The notes under the pieces: generated by a model
What the model was told of the DNA's origin: nothing
The model's database searches: none
What the model saw: only the letters and a program-made list of their open reading frames with translations
In this document: in pieces, positions 8,961-20,080 of the stretch
Layout of the letters: each line of letters begins with the position of its first letter
Position numbering within the stretch: the stretch's first letter is position 1
Assembly: GCA_029582265.1 (NCBI GenBank)
Contig: CM055830.1
Coordinates: 35,706,718-35,770,717 of the forward strand
Direction of reading: 5' to 3'
Length of the DNA stretch: 64,000 nt
Origin: Zoroaster sp. YZ-2022
Taxonomy: Eukaryota; Echinodermata; Asteroidea; Forcipulatida; Zoroasteridae
Translations under genes and position numbers: made by a program

Positions 8961-11250
8961 TGTGCGTCCGTTCGTCCATTGGTTTAAATTTGTATTGATT
9001 GTCCATCTTTCAGTCTGTACGTATGATGGTATTATTGTTTGTAAATCTTAAAGTGAAAATATATCACTGAAAAGTGTCATTCTACCGTGTCTCCTTAAGA
9101 AGATCCTGGTTGTTTCACCTACTTTAATGTAGAATTTAATGTAGCTCTTTTTCATTTGAATGATACTGTAAAAAATTGTTCAATAATTTTCCAAAAATAT
9201 CCTTTAGCCTAATTCCTAAACATTTTCAAAGTGTTGTCAACATGTTTAAATGTTTGTCGCCTGATTCAATTCCTACATTTTTACAATGTATTTAAACCAA
9301 ATGGGAGACTAATGTATGACCGCAATTTCTCAAAAAACTTTATTTTAAACCTGCATTTTCCGTCGGTTTATAACCAAAACCTTCACAAACATACAATGGG
9401 GAATAACATTAATTAGTGAAACAAATAATCAAAATTTGATACTATCAACCTTACACAAAGTAAGTTTATGTGAAACGGTGGTAAATTATTCATTATTTAA
9501 AATTGGTAATTGTTTTAATTTTAAATTATACCTAAAGTGTAGAGCATTATACTGCATACATGCCTTTAAAATTCATCTTATTTCATGCCAGTCTGTCTAC
9601 CTAACATTAAGACTACTGCTGCGAGATACAATTTAATATAGGCCTATTTAATAATCAATAAGACCCTCGTAGCAAGTCATTCAAGTGGAGATAAATCTTT
9701 TCATAAGGTTCTGCTTATCGTTCTTACGCCATATACGCAATAACGACAATTGATATTGCATATTCTATTGTGTTTGTGAGAGGTACGATGCTTGTGCAGT
9801 GTAAACACATGACTACTGTCAGAGAACTACTTCCTCTCCTTCTCTATTGTCTATGGCCTTCTATCTGCCCACGTATCTCTTCACGCGACTGTACATGTAC
9901 TTGACTCTTAATTAAAGTTTGTATGTAAACACTAAGTTATGAAACAAATTTGAGAGAGATTCTCCCTTTACACTTTGTTGTCTTATTTGTCGTCTTCTAT
10001 TGGTAAGATTTCTTATTACGATGGGTAAGGAGGCAAACGGTAGGGACAAGGTAGGAAGCAGGACCTATGACCTACTCCAACTAAAACCTTCCTCCCAAAT
10101 TGAAACAAAAATAAACAAAATCTTGACCAATTAATTAATCTCTATATCAGTCGCGTAACTTGAGCTGGTTCATGCAGTAGGGGGAACTTGTGGGTGGCAC
10201 TAGGATGTTCGGGGGCACTTGGGCCATTTTACCGGCCCATTAACCCCGCCCCCATCAACCCCCATCAACCCCCATCAACCCCCATCAACCCCCGCAAATC
10301 AACCCCATCAACCTCCCGCCATCAACCTCCCGCCATCAACCTCCCACCATCAACCTCCCACCACCATCCTCCCACATTATTCTCCCACATTATTCTCCCC
10401 TTTAACCCCTATCAATCCCCATCAACACCCCCCCCCCCATCAACCGCATACAAACAATAATATATATATATTTCGAGAGGTTTTGTTTCAAATTAGGTTT
10501 CGTGCTGGACTGCTGTAGTTGAAGACCTAGGCTTATAGGAAAAGGAAGATTCATTAAAATAAATAAATAAATAAATAAATAATATGTCTAAATACGCTAA
10601 TGGGGTACCTGTTGTGTAAAATACAACGGAATACTGAACTTATGGGAGATCTGAATAAATTTGTTTTGGTGTCAAAAATTATTGGGGACGTCGCAAACCG
10701 TCATAAATATTGGGGTGTCCACCTTAGCCCTGCCTCACCCCTGCCCTTGCCGGAATCGCCAACGATGCAGTTGGCGGACTGTGTAGTTGTGTTTGTTTGC
10801 AACAAATATTCACGAAACAGTCGTTTAAAATAACTCCTTTTCTGCTGTATTTCTCCTTTTTGCTTGGCAAATAATTATTAATGTAGCAGTCGTTGGAACA
10901 GAGCATCATCCACGTCATGTTTGTTTCTGCCCGTGTGTCTTATTTCTGTCCTTATGTCCTTTTAACGGACTTACTGTGTATTCACCTTTGTGTGTTTCGT
11001 TGGTTGTCTGTAGGTTGGATTAGTGTTGGGTGTTTGTCTGTTTGACAATTTGTAGATTATGATTATCACAATAACAAAGCTTTAGGCTTCCAATCAGCAA
11101 TGGGGCGTAGCGCAATACAGCACACCTAAACAGTCATGCGCATTGTATCATAAACATGTCACTTAATTGGCTAACGTAGCCACGGGCATACCTTTCTTTG
11201 AAGGAAATTTCTTTCCTTGGGAAATAAACGATAATTTCTTTTCGGGTGTT
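8961..11250. repeat. Block B: segment with a diverged copy (B') at 41350-44340
   Basis: In reverse complement it matches 41350-44340 in order: the ACATTTTCAAA / GGGAGACTAA segment, the 9590-9990 block (very similar), a CCCCATCAA-rich part without a clear partner, and the AGACAAACACC region. No coding region seen. Contains the C-rich array 10240-10440 and an (AAAT)n tract at 10556-10583. Confidence 0.75.
10240..10440. repeat. C-rich minisatellite (CCCCCATCAA type)
   Basis: Degenerate tandem units of about 10 bases (CCCCCATCAA) grading into about 14-base units (CCTCCCGCCATCAA), then a run of eleven or so Cs. Open frames here are low-complexity Pro/His shadows. Mirrored at about 52995-53195. 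Confidence 0.9.
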
Positions 11251-11759
11251 TTTGTGATTTGTAAAACCATTTAATCATAATTATTATGAAGCGTGTCAAA
11301 AGTAGGACGAGGAAATAAGCAACATTGAATCATCCACCAACACAATAATTAATGCGCAATTTAAGGCTGGTTTTTAAAATAAAAACCTTCCAGTACAAAT
11401 TCCCCAAGCAATACTGCGTAGGAGGCCATGCACGTCTGCTTCCATGTTTATTAACAGGAATATTATGACTTTTGCTAACCATAAGAGAAAGCATTATGTT
11501 TATGTGGCAGCGTGTGATGTGAAGCATAAAAGGTAAATAGCCAATTCAGAATCCATCAAGAGACAAATTGAATCTTAGTATCCCTGCGTATACACAAAGA
11601 AGGTTTTGCTTGGTGATGTATGTAACAATGGATAGAATTCCTCCGTCTGGAAAGATTTCAATTTGCACTTCCCCTCCTCGGGCATGTAACTTGTCTATTG
11701 ATATGCCTATGTGATACATGATGACGTTTCATATGTGATACGTGTTCATACTGTTACGA

Positions 11760-12900
11760 ATCTTACCCTTTGATTTTGATAAATATTAGCACCCTCTACT
11801 TCACTTCTTCCACTTCCAATATTTTGCTTACGATGCAATTTCTAGAAGTCTAGTCCCAGGGATTGTTTCCCCGGACCCTCGATTGTCCGCTATGAATATG
11901 CAATTCATACAAGGCCGCTACATTTGCTCATGCATATCCAGCGCCAACGCAATGCATAATGCAACACCAGCGAGACCCTTGTGTGCGTGCCACCTCCCGC
12001 CACGTGGCTTGGAGCCGTCCTTGACTTAGCTCTATTTTTCTCCCATTTCTCGGAGTCCACCCTACACGCCGAACACGGTTCGTGGGTGTAGCACGGCCAA
12101 ACAGTCACCGTGACTGGCCCGCTCAGTCATAGGCCTTGGTCCGTGTGCCGTGTTCCCATGCGCAACTGCTGCGCCCCTCATGCAATAGCTTAGCATCCCC
12201 AGTAAGCGTTGCCCCTAGAACACACCTCACTTTCTAAGTTGTCACTCACTTTACTTTCGTCAAATACCTTTCCTTATATGGAACAAGGACCTGTTGTATA
12301 TCCTGATTTTGCACACGTTTTTGCCCTTAGACGCGGAAGGCAAGCTTCTCATTGGCTAAGACCACGATATTTCCTCATCTCGTGGGAAGTGCGGTTCCGA
12401 ATGATATCTGAGCGACTCGATTCGATTCATGACAGTGCGATGTACCGAACTATTACAGTTCAGAGCCTCGTTCGTTGAACCAATGGTGCGGTGTGTCGAT
12501 ATGACCATTGGTTCGCCTAGCTAATGTGGTCTGGTACACACTCTGGCCCCGTCCAGACACCCCGTGTATTCAAACCCTGGTGGTCCCCGTCGTCGAGACC
12601 GACCAGCCGTCCGTCTCGGTGTAGCAGTGCCCGTACCGTATACCGAGTGACAAGCCGCACGAACGAATGATGGTCATGAGGCTGTATCCGATCCCTTTGT
12701 AGTTGGTATTACTCGTACACACCATTCGGAACTCGTATTATGTCTAACTATTAAGTCTAATTATTGAACTACGCTACCACTCTTTTTATATGTCATTAGT
12801 GCCTTTTATTGTTGTTGAATGCAGAAAATAAAATAAACAAACCCCATTTCATATTGTCACAACAAAGTTTGTGTCCGCCCTATTATTTTGTTGACCCACA
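11760..12900. other. CpG-rich insert within block A
   Basis: Richer in G, C and CpG than its surroundings, and absent from the paralogous position in A' (15240-15420). It contains CCAAT boxes in both orientations, runs such as CCGTCGTCGAGACCG, and one open frame of 89 codons (12209-12478, plus strand) whose translation is identical in both arms. The frame shows no recognisable domain. The stretch could be a CpG-island promoter, a mobile insert, or sequence lost from A'. Confidence 0.5.
12477..12514. promoter_or_regulatory. Perfect inverted pair of CCAAT boxes
   Basis: GAACCAATGGT (12477-12487) and ACCATTGGTTC (12504-12514) form a perfect 11-bp inverted repeat with a 16-bp spacer. Each arm holds a CCAAT box, the NF-Y recognition sequence. 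Another inverted CCAAT lies near 12352. No TATA box or clear first exon follows, so promoter function is inferred. Confidence 0.35.
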
Positions 12901-13480
12901 ATAGTGGGGAATGCAACAATGCCAACAGTATTCCAATGAACAGTCTTTCAATTTAATTTTCTATCAAAAATAAGTAGAGCTCAGGCAGAATTGTTTTACA
13001 GGATTTTAGACAAATATGACTTAAGTGAATTTAAAGAAATGGTTTGACATGATGGCTTATAGTAAGACACCTAAATAACTGCCGGAAGTTTTATGAAATT
13101 ACCGCTTCTTTATAACAGCTTATGCGGGCAAACAGGTTTTGATGAATATTTTCCCACAACGAAATACAAAAGAAAGTTGCAATAAAGGTACAAAGGTTAC
13201 TTTGTATTCAATGTAATTGCGAACATAACTCATGTTCTAAGTTTATAATACATAAAGACTCTGTAAAGTGTGTCCAATACAAGTAAAATACAGCCAATGT
13301 TATGGTTTGGTGATTTATAATGAATTTATGTTATGTTCCAGGCATTTTGTACTTGTGATAGTGAGATTGCATACTCACAGAAAAAGGGACATTCTCTGTG
13401 GATAACCAGTAGTCCATTGATGTGCATACACCCATCACAACTTCTAAGTTCCCCCTAATATTTTTAAGAATATCTCAGCA

Positions 13481-13938
13481 AGTATTGCATAAATTTTTAA
13501 AATTCAAAAAGCAAATGACAGAATGACATGTTCTACACAGCTCGTAATGGAATGGTTGAAATTCAATCATGCATGCACAATTGACAGTGATTTGAACGAA
13601 AATTCAGCTGAAAAAAAGTTGCAGTACAAAGCATTGCTTCAATGGCATGTTACACATGTAGTTTTCAGTAAGAACTCATCATCATGCATCAATAACAATG
13701 GTATTGATGGCTGTTTCATAATAAGAAAAGAATATTCAAAGAGCAACATGCAACATGCATGTCCATTGTTTTAGAAAGGTAGAGCAAGAGTTTAATATGG
13801 AATTGGTCCTCCATTATTCTCCATAACCGAGTTCTTACAGAAAACTACATGTGGATTATTTCCCCTTGATTAAATTGTTATTGTTAATAACCCTAAATCA
13901 TTATTTTAACCAGTTTCTAATGTCAATGAGAAGATTGT
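13481..13938. other. Unassigned left-arm sequence
   Basis: An 83-codon open frame (13523-13774) is identical in both arms but has no recognised domain and no convincing start or splice context. Nothing else seen. Confidence 0.4.
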
Positions 13939-14142
13939 TATACTGAGTTCTTTCGGGTGACACCATGTAATGATCTCTTCTTGAAGAAGTGATGGCTCTG
14001 AGAAGAGCCGGTTGTCTCCCTGATGACGGCTAGAGTAGACTAGTCAAAACGTTGGAGAATAAACCAAATGGCCTCTTCTCAGAGCCATCACTTCTTCCAA
14101 CAAGAGATCATTCATGGTGTCACCCGAAAGAACTGAAGTATA
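13939..14142. mobile_element. Fold-back (MITE-like) element
   Basis: Arms of about 75 bases face each other: AGTTCTTTCGGGTGACACCA at 13945 and its complement ending near 14135, both continuing through GATGGCTCTGAGAAGAG. A spacer of about 50 bases contains GACTAG and CGTTTTGAC-type sequence. The arms match with only a few differences, so a stable hairpin is expected. No coding capacity. A shorter relative is at 4409-4515. Confidence 0.75.
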
Positions 14143-14739
14143 TCGATCTCCACCATGCAAATCCTTAAATCCTACATCGAGAAGATTGTTCTCATCAGAC
14201 TGTCGGTCACTTCTTCAGCAAGCAAATAATATTCGTTTGATCTAAAAAATAAAAATATAAAATATAAAAAACTACTACTAGATTGCCCGCAGGAGGGAGC
14301 GCCTCTGGATATTCCAATTACCGTCTTCCATGCAGCTGGCCAGGACTTCCACCGTTTCGGCTTCGGCATCGCGTTTGAGCACTCCTATGATGCTTGCTCT
14401 CTGGCCTCTTTATAATTTGGCTCCCAGAGCACCAACATACTGGTGGGGAGGTCGTTATTTTAACAAGAAAAATTATATGAGAATTGCATAAAATATACAA
14501 AATAAAAAGAATGGATACAAAATAAAACTCAACATCCTCTGACAACATAAAGAGAAAGCTTTTACCAAGATAACCCAAAAGAGAAGCTAATCACAGTGAC
14601 GTTGACGAGATAACATAATTATGCAAAGCTTTTAAGTCATACCGTCATCATAAAGTGATAAATCAGCACACACAACCATCGTTTGAGATAATGGCTAAAT
14701 AATGATTTGACAAACGGTGCCTCATATTACACCAAAGCT
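14143..14739. other. Unassigned left-arm sequence
   Basis: A second GAGAAGATTGTT plus CACTTCTTCAGCAAGC segment lies just outside the fold-back, suggesting a larger nested element. The rest is AT-rich with no gene. Confidence 0.4.
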
Positions 14740-14799
14740 TTTCCCCGTGTCCATGTTTAATTTGACTGTTGCTACCAGTGAGAAAAAAGCATTATGTTT

Positions 14800-15015
14800 A
14801 TGTGGCAACATGTGATGTATAGCATAAGTAAACAACATCATGTGATGTATGGCATAGGTAAAACAGCAACAACATGTGATGTATGGCAGAGGTAAACAAC
14901 AACAACATGTAGCATACGTAAACAAGAACATGTGTTGTATAGCATAGATAAACAACAACAAGAACATGTCATGTATAGCACAGGTAAACAACAACATGTG
15001 ATGTACAGCTTGGTA
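14800..15015. repeat. Degenerate tandem repeat, about 30-36 bp units
   Basis: About six imperfect units around ACATGTGATGTATGGCATA and GGTAAACAACAACA. Block A has a single equivalent unit near 11508. Mirrored at about 48410-48630. Confidence 0.8.
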
Positions 15016-15204
15016 AACAATGTTTGAATGAGAAGTCAGAATCTATCAACAGGCAGATTTAGCTTAGCAACCCATGTTTACCAAAATAAGCCTTTGCTAT
15101 GATGTATGTAGATATGCAACCATTACATACTAATGGAATTTTTTGCATGGGATATTACAATGATGTAACTTTGCACTTGGCCTCCATGACCAAGAACACG
15201 TGAT

Positions 15205-15416
15205 ACATGTTACCTGCTTCATATTGGATACGTGTTTGTACCAAAATCAGAGAGTATACATGTTACCTGTTTCATATTGGATACGTGTTTGTACCAACAG
15301 CAGAGAGTATACATGTTACCTGCTTCATATTGGATACGTGTTTGTACCAACAGCAGAGAGTATACATGTTACCTGCTTCATATTGGATACGTGTTTGTAC
15401 CAACAGCAGAGAGTAT
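15205..15416. repeat. 53-bp tandem repeat, four units
   Basis: Units start at 15205, 15258, 15311 and 15364 (ACATGTTACCTGCTTCATAT and following). The first differs slightly (AAAATCAG for AACAGCAG). Frames are open but shift between units, since 53 is not a multiple of 3. Confidence 0.95.
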
Positions 15417-15990
15417 CTCCAATGGACAGTGATTTTGGTTTTCAACCAAACTCTAACCCCAAGTTTATTTCTAACAAAAATAAAGAGCAGTCCAGGCAGA
15501 ATAATTCCACAGGGTGTTTGACACCAAGTAAGATTAAGGTGAAAATTTACAAAATTTGTTTAGAAATGATGGCTTAATGAAAGACATCAAGGCCCAAAAC
15601 TGTCAACTTTGACAACTGTCAGGAATTTCGAGAAACTACCGCTTCATATAACGGCTATTCCTGTAACATATTGGATTCATTTCAACTTCGTACTTCGCCT
15701 AATCGCTGCCAATTTTTTCCTAGATGAAGGACTCTATTGTTCATTTAAAGCTTAGCGTGTAAACAGGTTTTGTAAAATATTTTCCCCAAAAAAATACCCA
15801 TAAAGGAAATTCACAATGAGTGTACTAAGGTGATTCTGGTTATAATGAATTATATTATGCCCCAGTCATTAACTACCTGTGACAGTGAGACTGAATACAT
15901 GTAATCGGGAATAGATCCATCAGTCCATGTCTTTGGACTTAGGATACACTAATGTACATATAACCTGTATACAGGTTGGACACACATAAA

Positions 15991-17290
15991 GTAAATGGCT
16001 AACTATGATTCTTTGACTAGATAAACATTTAAAATGGACCTAAACATTACCGGTACTTTCACAAATTCTGAAGGGGAATATTGTTCTCATTCAGGAGCGG
16101 TCACTCTTAGGGAGAGCAATACGTATTTATTTGATTTAATTAAATAAATCTCATTATTTTACAGCTATACACACATATCCATTTTAAAGCCTTAAAGCCA
16201 TAACATAACGAATAAGAAAGCAAAAGTCAACAATTTCTGACAAAATAAAGAGAGAAACCAGTCTATATGATAGCCAAAAAGAGAACTTAATCACCGTTTT
16301 GTTGTTCTTCAATAGTGACACAGAACAAACACCTAATTAACAACCATAAAATATACAATATAGACAATTGTTTGTAAGTATGAATCTACCATGCAAAAGT
16401 GCTGTATTTTATTTAGGTTTAAAATCGCCGCTACTGGTATGCACTAGGCACTTCAGGTGATTTAAAATTAAGGTCCGGAGATACAATAATTGATGTGATA
16501 TGAAAGGGTGTTAATGCATTAGAAGAAATGTTTTTGAATTTTTCAAATCGGACATTTCCAATTAAGAGTTACAGCCAATTATATTTTGCAAAGTGTAAAT
16601 ATTAGACGCGAGGTCAAAGTCATCTTATGTTTTTTTCTTTATTTTCTCCTTTGTACCAAAATATATCCACATGTTATTTCTCTTGCACATGGAGCTTTTC
16701 TTAATGAAACACTACTTGTGTCAGACTTTAGATTTCCCTATACCTGTGTGGAATATTTCAAATAAATTTGTTCCGAAGTGTTCCGAAGATCTTCGTCTTT
16801 ATGATCGTGAAGTTTTCGTTGTTGTTGGGCCAATCAAAACCAAGCTTATTTTTAGTTGAATGATGTCATCCCAAAACCAAGAAAATGTGCAGTGCAGATA
16901 AATGTGGCCAAAAGCAAGATTACCCCGGAAGTTGTGTGTGGCCATCAGAAGTGTGGTGCAGCAATGCGTATGCGCGCGTGAATGTTCAGGTCGGTTTTCG
17001 TCAACGGAAGTTATCGCAGAACTGAAGTGCCTAGTTGTACCGACACTGTTACTCCATGCCATACTGGCAAAGTATCGCCGACTTCCCGCCGATAGTGGTC
17101 CGACGTCTCTACATCCCCTTTGCCATTATTGCCAATATTAGAACATGGGTAAAGTTGTGTACGCGGACATTGTACCCATGGCGTCTTCTTTCAATATTTA
17201 TGACGGTGGGCGGGGCAGCAATGGCAAATTACTTGTTTTGTCTCTGATTACACTGAAAACAAATTGTCTGTTACCGAAGGAAATTGAGGT
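15991..17290. other. Unassigned left-arm sequence with a CpG-rich part
   Basis: AT-rich to about 16850. From 16900 to 17220 it is CpG-rich (TGCGCGCGTGAATG, CGGTTTTCGTCAACGG, CCCGCCGATAG), leading to ATGGGTAAAGTTGTGTACGC at 17145. That ATG opens a 71-codon frame, frameshifted in the right arm. It could be the 5' part of the adjacent transposon-like unit. No domain recognised. Confidence 0.35.
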
Positions 17291-17293
17291 GCT

Positions 17294-17351
17294 CTTGACT
17301 AAATTGGGTGTGCTGATTCCAAATTGGTATCAGAATTCCGCTAGCACGTCA
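17294..17351 (+). repeat. Inverted flank of transposase-like pseudogene (one side)
   Basis: About 55 bases (TGCTGATTCCAAATT and GCACGTCAGG) that recur in inverted orientation at 18412-18475. The transposase-like pseudogene lies between them, as expected for (sub)terminal inverted repeats of a DNA transposon. Confidence 0.5.
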
Positions 17352-17521
17352 GGATTTTGAAATTTAAAACCAGTCGAAAACGGAAAATCACACATTTTAC
17401 TATATCCTCATGTATTTTTACCCAATTTAATTAGTAAAAAAATGCTAATCTTTCCAGAAATATCAAAATATAAACAAAACAATATGAGATAACAACATCC
17501 CACAGTCACCTTTATAATTGT

Positions 17522-18065
17522 TCAAAAGTGCTTAAGGCACTTGCTCTTCCGATTATGGCCGCCTGCAATTTTCCGCTGGAGAAAGCAGCAGTAATCACCC
17601 ATCATGCTGGGGTTTTCATCTCAGATGGAATCTCTCTCCATGCTCATCACTGACATCACCCAGATTGGGTGGGAACAAATCAAGGTGGGAATGCAGGAAG
17701 TTAGAGACATCCTGCAACCCATTTGTTGATATGCTTCTAACATGTTATTCACTAACATATCATAATTTTCAGCTCTAGATTCCCAAGAAAGTTTTGCACC
17801 ACCTGTACAAGAAATGCTTCCCAAGCCGTCAATTCAAGTGGATAAAGCTTGGTACTGAATACGGATCATGTATTAGTTCTCGAATCTGGGTCCAATAAAT
17901 ATTGCAGCTTTCAGTTTTGCATCTGTTTGTACTGCCTCAATCTTTTCCTTGAGATACTGAAATCCACTTCCATTATGATCAATTGCCTTCACAAAGTTTT
18001 TAATCAGCTAAGTTTAATATGAAGTGGTGGGAGAAATACTTTTTTGTGATCAATCAAGGCCTCAA
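17522..18065 (-). pseudogene. Transposase-like protein fragment, C-terminal part
   Basis: Minus-strand pieces in changing frames give LPPLHIKLGLIKNFVKAID, then IFIGPQIRELI, NFLGNHRAENYDML, QQMGCRMSL, FLHSHLDLFPPNLGDVSDEH, GERFH, SMMGDYC-FLQRK, then a stop. I recognise these as conserved blocks of a widespread, poorly named protein found in many arthropod, cnidarian and deuterostome genomes and probably carried by a DNA transposon. The left copy is also damaged near SWES/LGNH and a segment after GERFH is missing. The partner at 45341-45886 is slightly better preserved. Confidence 0.65.
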
Positions 18066-18411
18066 AGCTGGCTACATTATATATGCTTTCCAACAGTTTG
18101 CTCAAATCTTTCAGGACAGAGTTTTACCTTGTAATGGTTGCTGTCATTTCGACTGTTCCATAAGCAAATAAAGAACATGTGCTTGTGTAAATTGCAGGTT
18201 TCCGTAATTAAATTTAATACAATTTAATACAATTTAACACGATTTTGGTTAACAGAGAATCACCTGATGAACCTTGAACAAATTAATATGGTATAAATAA
18301 AATAAATTTGACACAGAAATGCACCAAATAGGTTTCATACAACCAGTGTACAGGCGTATCAATGTGTGCTTTGCACGCTAAGGATATAATACTAGAATGT
18401 AGGTAACAAAA

Positions 18412-18475
18412 ATCTAGACGTGTTGGAACAATTCTGACTTCAAATTTGGAATCAGCATACCAAATAAAGTTTAGA
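18412..18475 (-). repeat. Inverted flank of transposase-like pseudogene (other side)
   Basis: GACGTGTTGGAACAATTCTG and TTTGGAATCAGCATACC are the inverted counterpart of 17294-17351, about 85 per cent alike by eye. Confidence 0.5.
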
Positions 18476-18744
18476 AAACATGTTATTTCCCCAGTAGCAT
18501 TTTTTGTTGTTGACCAGTGTTACCAGCCAGTTTGTTCGCAAGGAGCTGAGTGCCCGTACGTCTTTCACGAATGTCATTGGTCGGTTTGTCGTTGGTTTGA
18601 TTTAGACAATGGATGAACACTGAAATTGTTTCAAAAATGATACCCTTTTGAACCACGAAATTTGGATGTATAATTGAGGAAATAAATATAAAAATTTCAA
18701 AACACGAAGTAGTTATCCATTATTCAGTCTGTATGTATGTATGT
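18476..18744. other. Unassigned left-arm sequence
   Basis: Open frames on both strands here differ between the arms. No domain seen. Confidence 0.3.
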
Positions 18745-18960
18745 GGAGGTGGGAGGGTGTGGGGGAGGGATGGTGTGGAGGTGGGATGGGGTGGAGGTGG
18801 GATGGTGTGGAGGTGGGATGGTGGAGGTGGGATGGTGTGGAGGTGGGATGGTGGAGGTGGGATGGTGTGGAGGTGGATGGTGTGGGGGGGATGGTGTGGG
18901 GTGGGATGGTGGAGGTGGGATGGTGGGAGGTGGGATGGTGTGGAGGTGGGATGGTGTGGA
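18745..18960. repeat. 16-bp G-rich minisatellite, irregular
   Basis: Unit AGGTGGGATGGTGTGG repeated with deletions and truncated units on this strand. The right-arm copy (44436-44660) is more regular. Three units give a 16-residue period in every frame, explaining the Pro/His/Thr and Gly/Trp/Val shadow ORFs. Confidence 0.93.
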
Positions 18961-19319
18961 AGCAATTTGTCGACTTACTTCAGCGGTGGTACAAAATGCA
19001 ACACCTGGATGAGGGTGAAGAGGGCGTGAGAAATTTTGGGAGGTCGTCGTGAACAAAAACTCCCAGGAAAAACATTTTCAAAAATTATCCTTTAACCCCA
19101 AACATTTTCAAAAGTGTTGTCAAAAGTGTTTCTCGCCTGATTCTATATTTTTAACAATGTATTTAAGCCAAATGGGAGACTAAATTATGACGCAACTTAT
19201 CCAAATCTTTATTTCAGAGCTGCATTGTTTTTTGTAATACTGTTGGTTTTAACCTTCATGGCATTGCGATTTTTAGCTAGCACAGTGCGGGTTATTGTCT
19301 GCACAAAATTATTCAAACA
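18961..19319. repeat. Inner end of left arm, start of block B'
   Basis: From about 19070 it resembles block B at 9190-9400 (CAAACATTTTCAAAAGTGTT, GGGAGACTAA). This is the left-arm beginning of block B', cut off by the N gap. Confidence 0.7.
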
Positions 19320-19819
19320 NNNNNNNNNNNNNNNNNNNNNNNNNNNNNNNNNNNNNNNNNNNNNNNNNNNNNNNNNNNNNNNNNNNNNNNNNNNNNNNNN
19401 NNNNNNNNNNNNNNNNNNNNNNNNNNNNNNNNNNNNNNNNNNNNNNNNNNNNNNNNNNNNNNNNNNNNNNNNNNNNNNNNNNNNNNNNNNNNNNNNNNNN
19501 NNNNNNNNNNNNNNNNNNNNNNNNNNNNNNNNNNNNNNNNNNNNNNNNNNNNNNNNNNNNNNNNNNNNNNNNNNNNNNNNNNNNNNNNNNNNNNNNNNNN
19601 NNNNNNNNNNNNNNNNNNNNNNNNNNNNNNNNNNNNNNNNNNNNNNNNNNNNNNNNNNNNNNNNNNNNNNNNNNNNNNNNNNNNNNNNNNNNNNNNNNNN
19701 NNNNNNNNNNNNNNNNNNNNNNNNNNNNNNNNNNNNNNNNNNNNNNNNNNNNNNNNNNNNNNNNNNNNNNNNNNNNNNNNNNNNNNNNNNNNNNNNNNNN
19801 NNNNNNNNNNNNNNNNNNN
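19320..19819. other. Assembly gap of exactly 500 N
   Basis: Five hundred consecutive N bases. A round length usually marks a scaffold join of unknown true size. The gap begins exactly where the left arm ends. Reading frames crossing it are meaningless. Confidence 0.99.
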
Positions 19820-20080
19820 TTCATCCCACAGTTAAAACTAGGGTGGTTGAACGTGGGTAGGGGTGGCTACACAGACAAATGTGGGCTAATTACAGAATGT
19901 ACTAGAATAGAGGTACATTATTCCCTCTCTCAACTTTGCCGTGTGGGTCCACTAACGTTTAGTAAGGTAAAAACAAAGCTTGTAAATATTTTGCTATTTT
20001 TAACTACAATAATTATTATAGTAGCCCTATATGCAGTTTTATATTACATGATGGCCCTTTTGAACACAATGACTAAATAA
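19820..20080. repeat. Segment duplicated at 26266-26520
   Basis: Shares AAAACTAGGGTGGTTGAACG-like sequence, ACAAATGTGGGCTAATTACA, GTGGGTCCACTAACGTTTAG and ACAAAGCTTGTAAATA with 26266-26520 in the same orientation. Its second half is distantly related to the monomers at 27.3-35.5 kb (TTTGCT then TGG-CCAC, then ACTACAA). Confidence 0.8.

Larger units (their letters stand above)
11340..13480. repeat. Block A: arm-internal duplicate of 14740-15990
   Basis: Ordered similarity to A': AAGCATTATGTTTATGTGGC (11491 and 14788), GATGTATGTA, GTGATACGTGTT versus GGATACGTGTT, AGGCAGAAT, GATGGCTTA and AAACAGGTTTTG. Copy A has about 1.1 kb of GC-richer sequence (11760-12900) where A' has the 53-bp array. No gene recognised. 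Confidence 0.75.
14740..15990. repeat. Block A': arm-internal duplicate of 11340-13480
   Basis: Same ordered anchors as block A, but without the CpG-rich insert and with two local tandem expansions (14800-15015 and 15205-15416). No gene. Confidence 0.75.
1..19319. repeat. Left arm of a large inverted duplication
   Basis: The whole stretch recurs in reverse complement at about 44070-63399. Anchors seen directly: base 1 pairs with 63399, the 24-bp minisatellite 7741-8134 with 55291-55690, the 53-bp repeat 15205-15416 with 48009-48221, and the last bases before the N gap with about 44070. Coordinate sums stay within about 63387-63442, so only small indels separate the arms. Identity looks like the high nineties per cent by eye; I could not compute it. 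Both arms hold the same transposons at the same sites. Homology may continue to the left of the window. Confidence 0.95.

Noticed and set aside
10188..10518. Pro/His-rich proteins
   Set aside because: Low-complexity translation of the CCCCCATCAA-type array.
18720..19056. Proline/histidine-rich and glycine/tryptophan-rich ORFs (also 44314-44688)
   Set aside because: Translations of the 16-bp minisatellite in all frames, with no independent support such as splice sites or a conserved frame between arms.
19225..20080. ORFs spanning the N gap
   Set aside because: They exist only because N bases are read as open codons.
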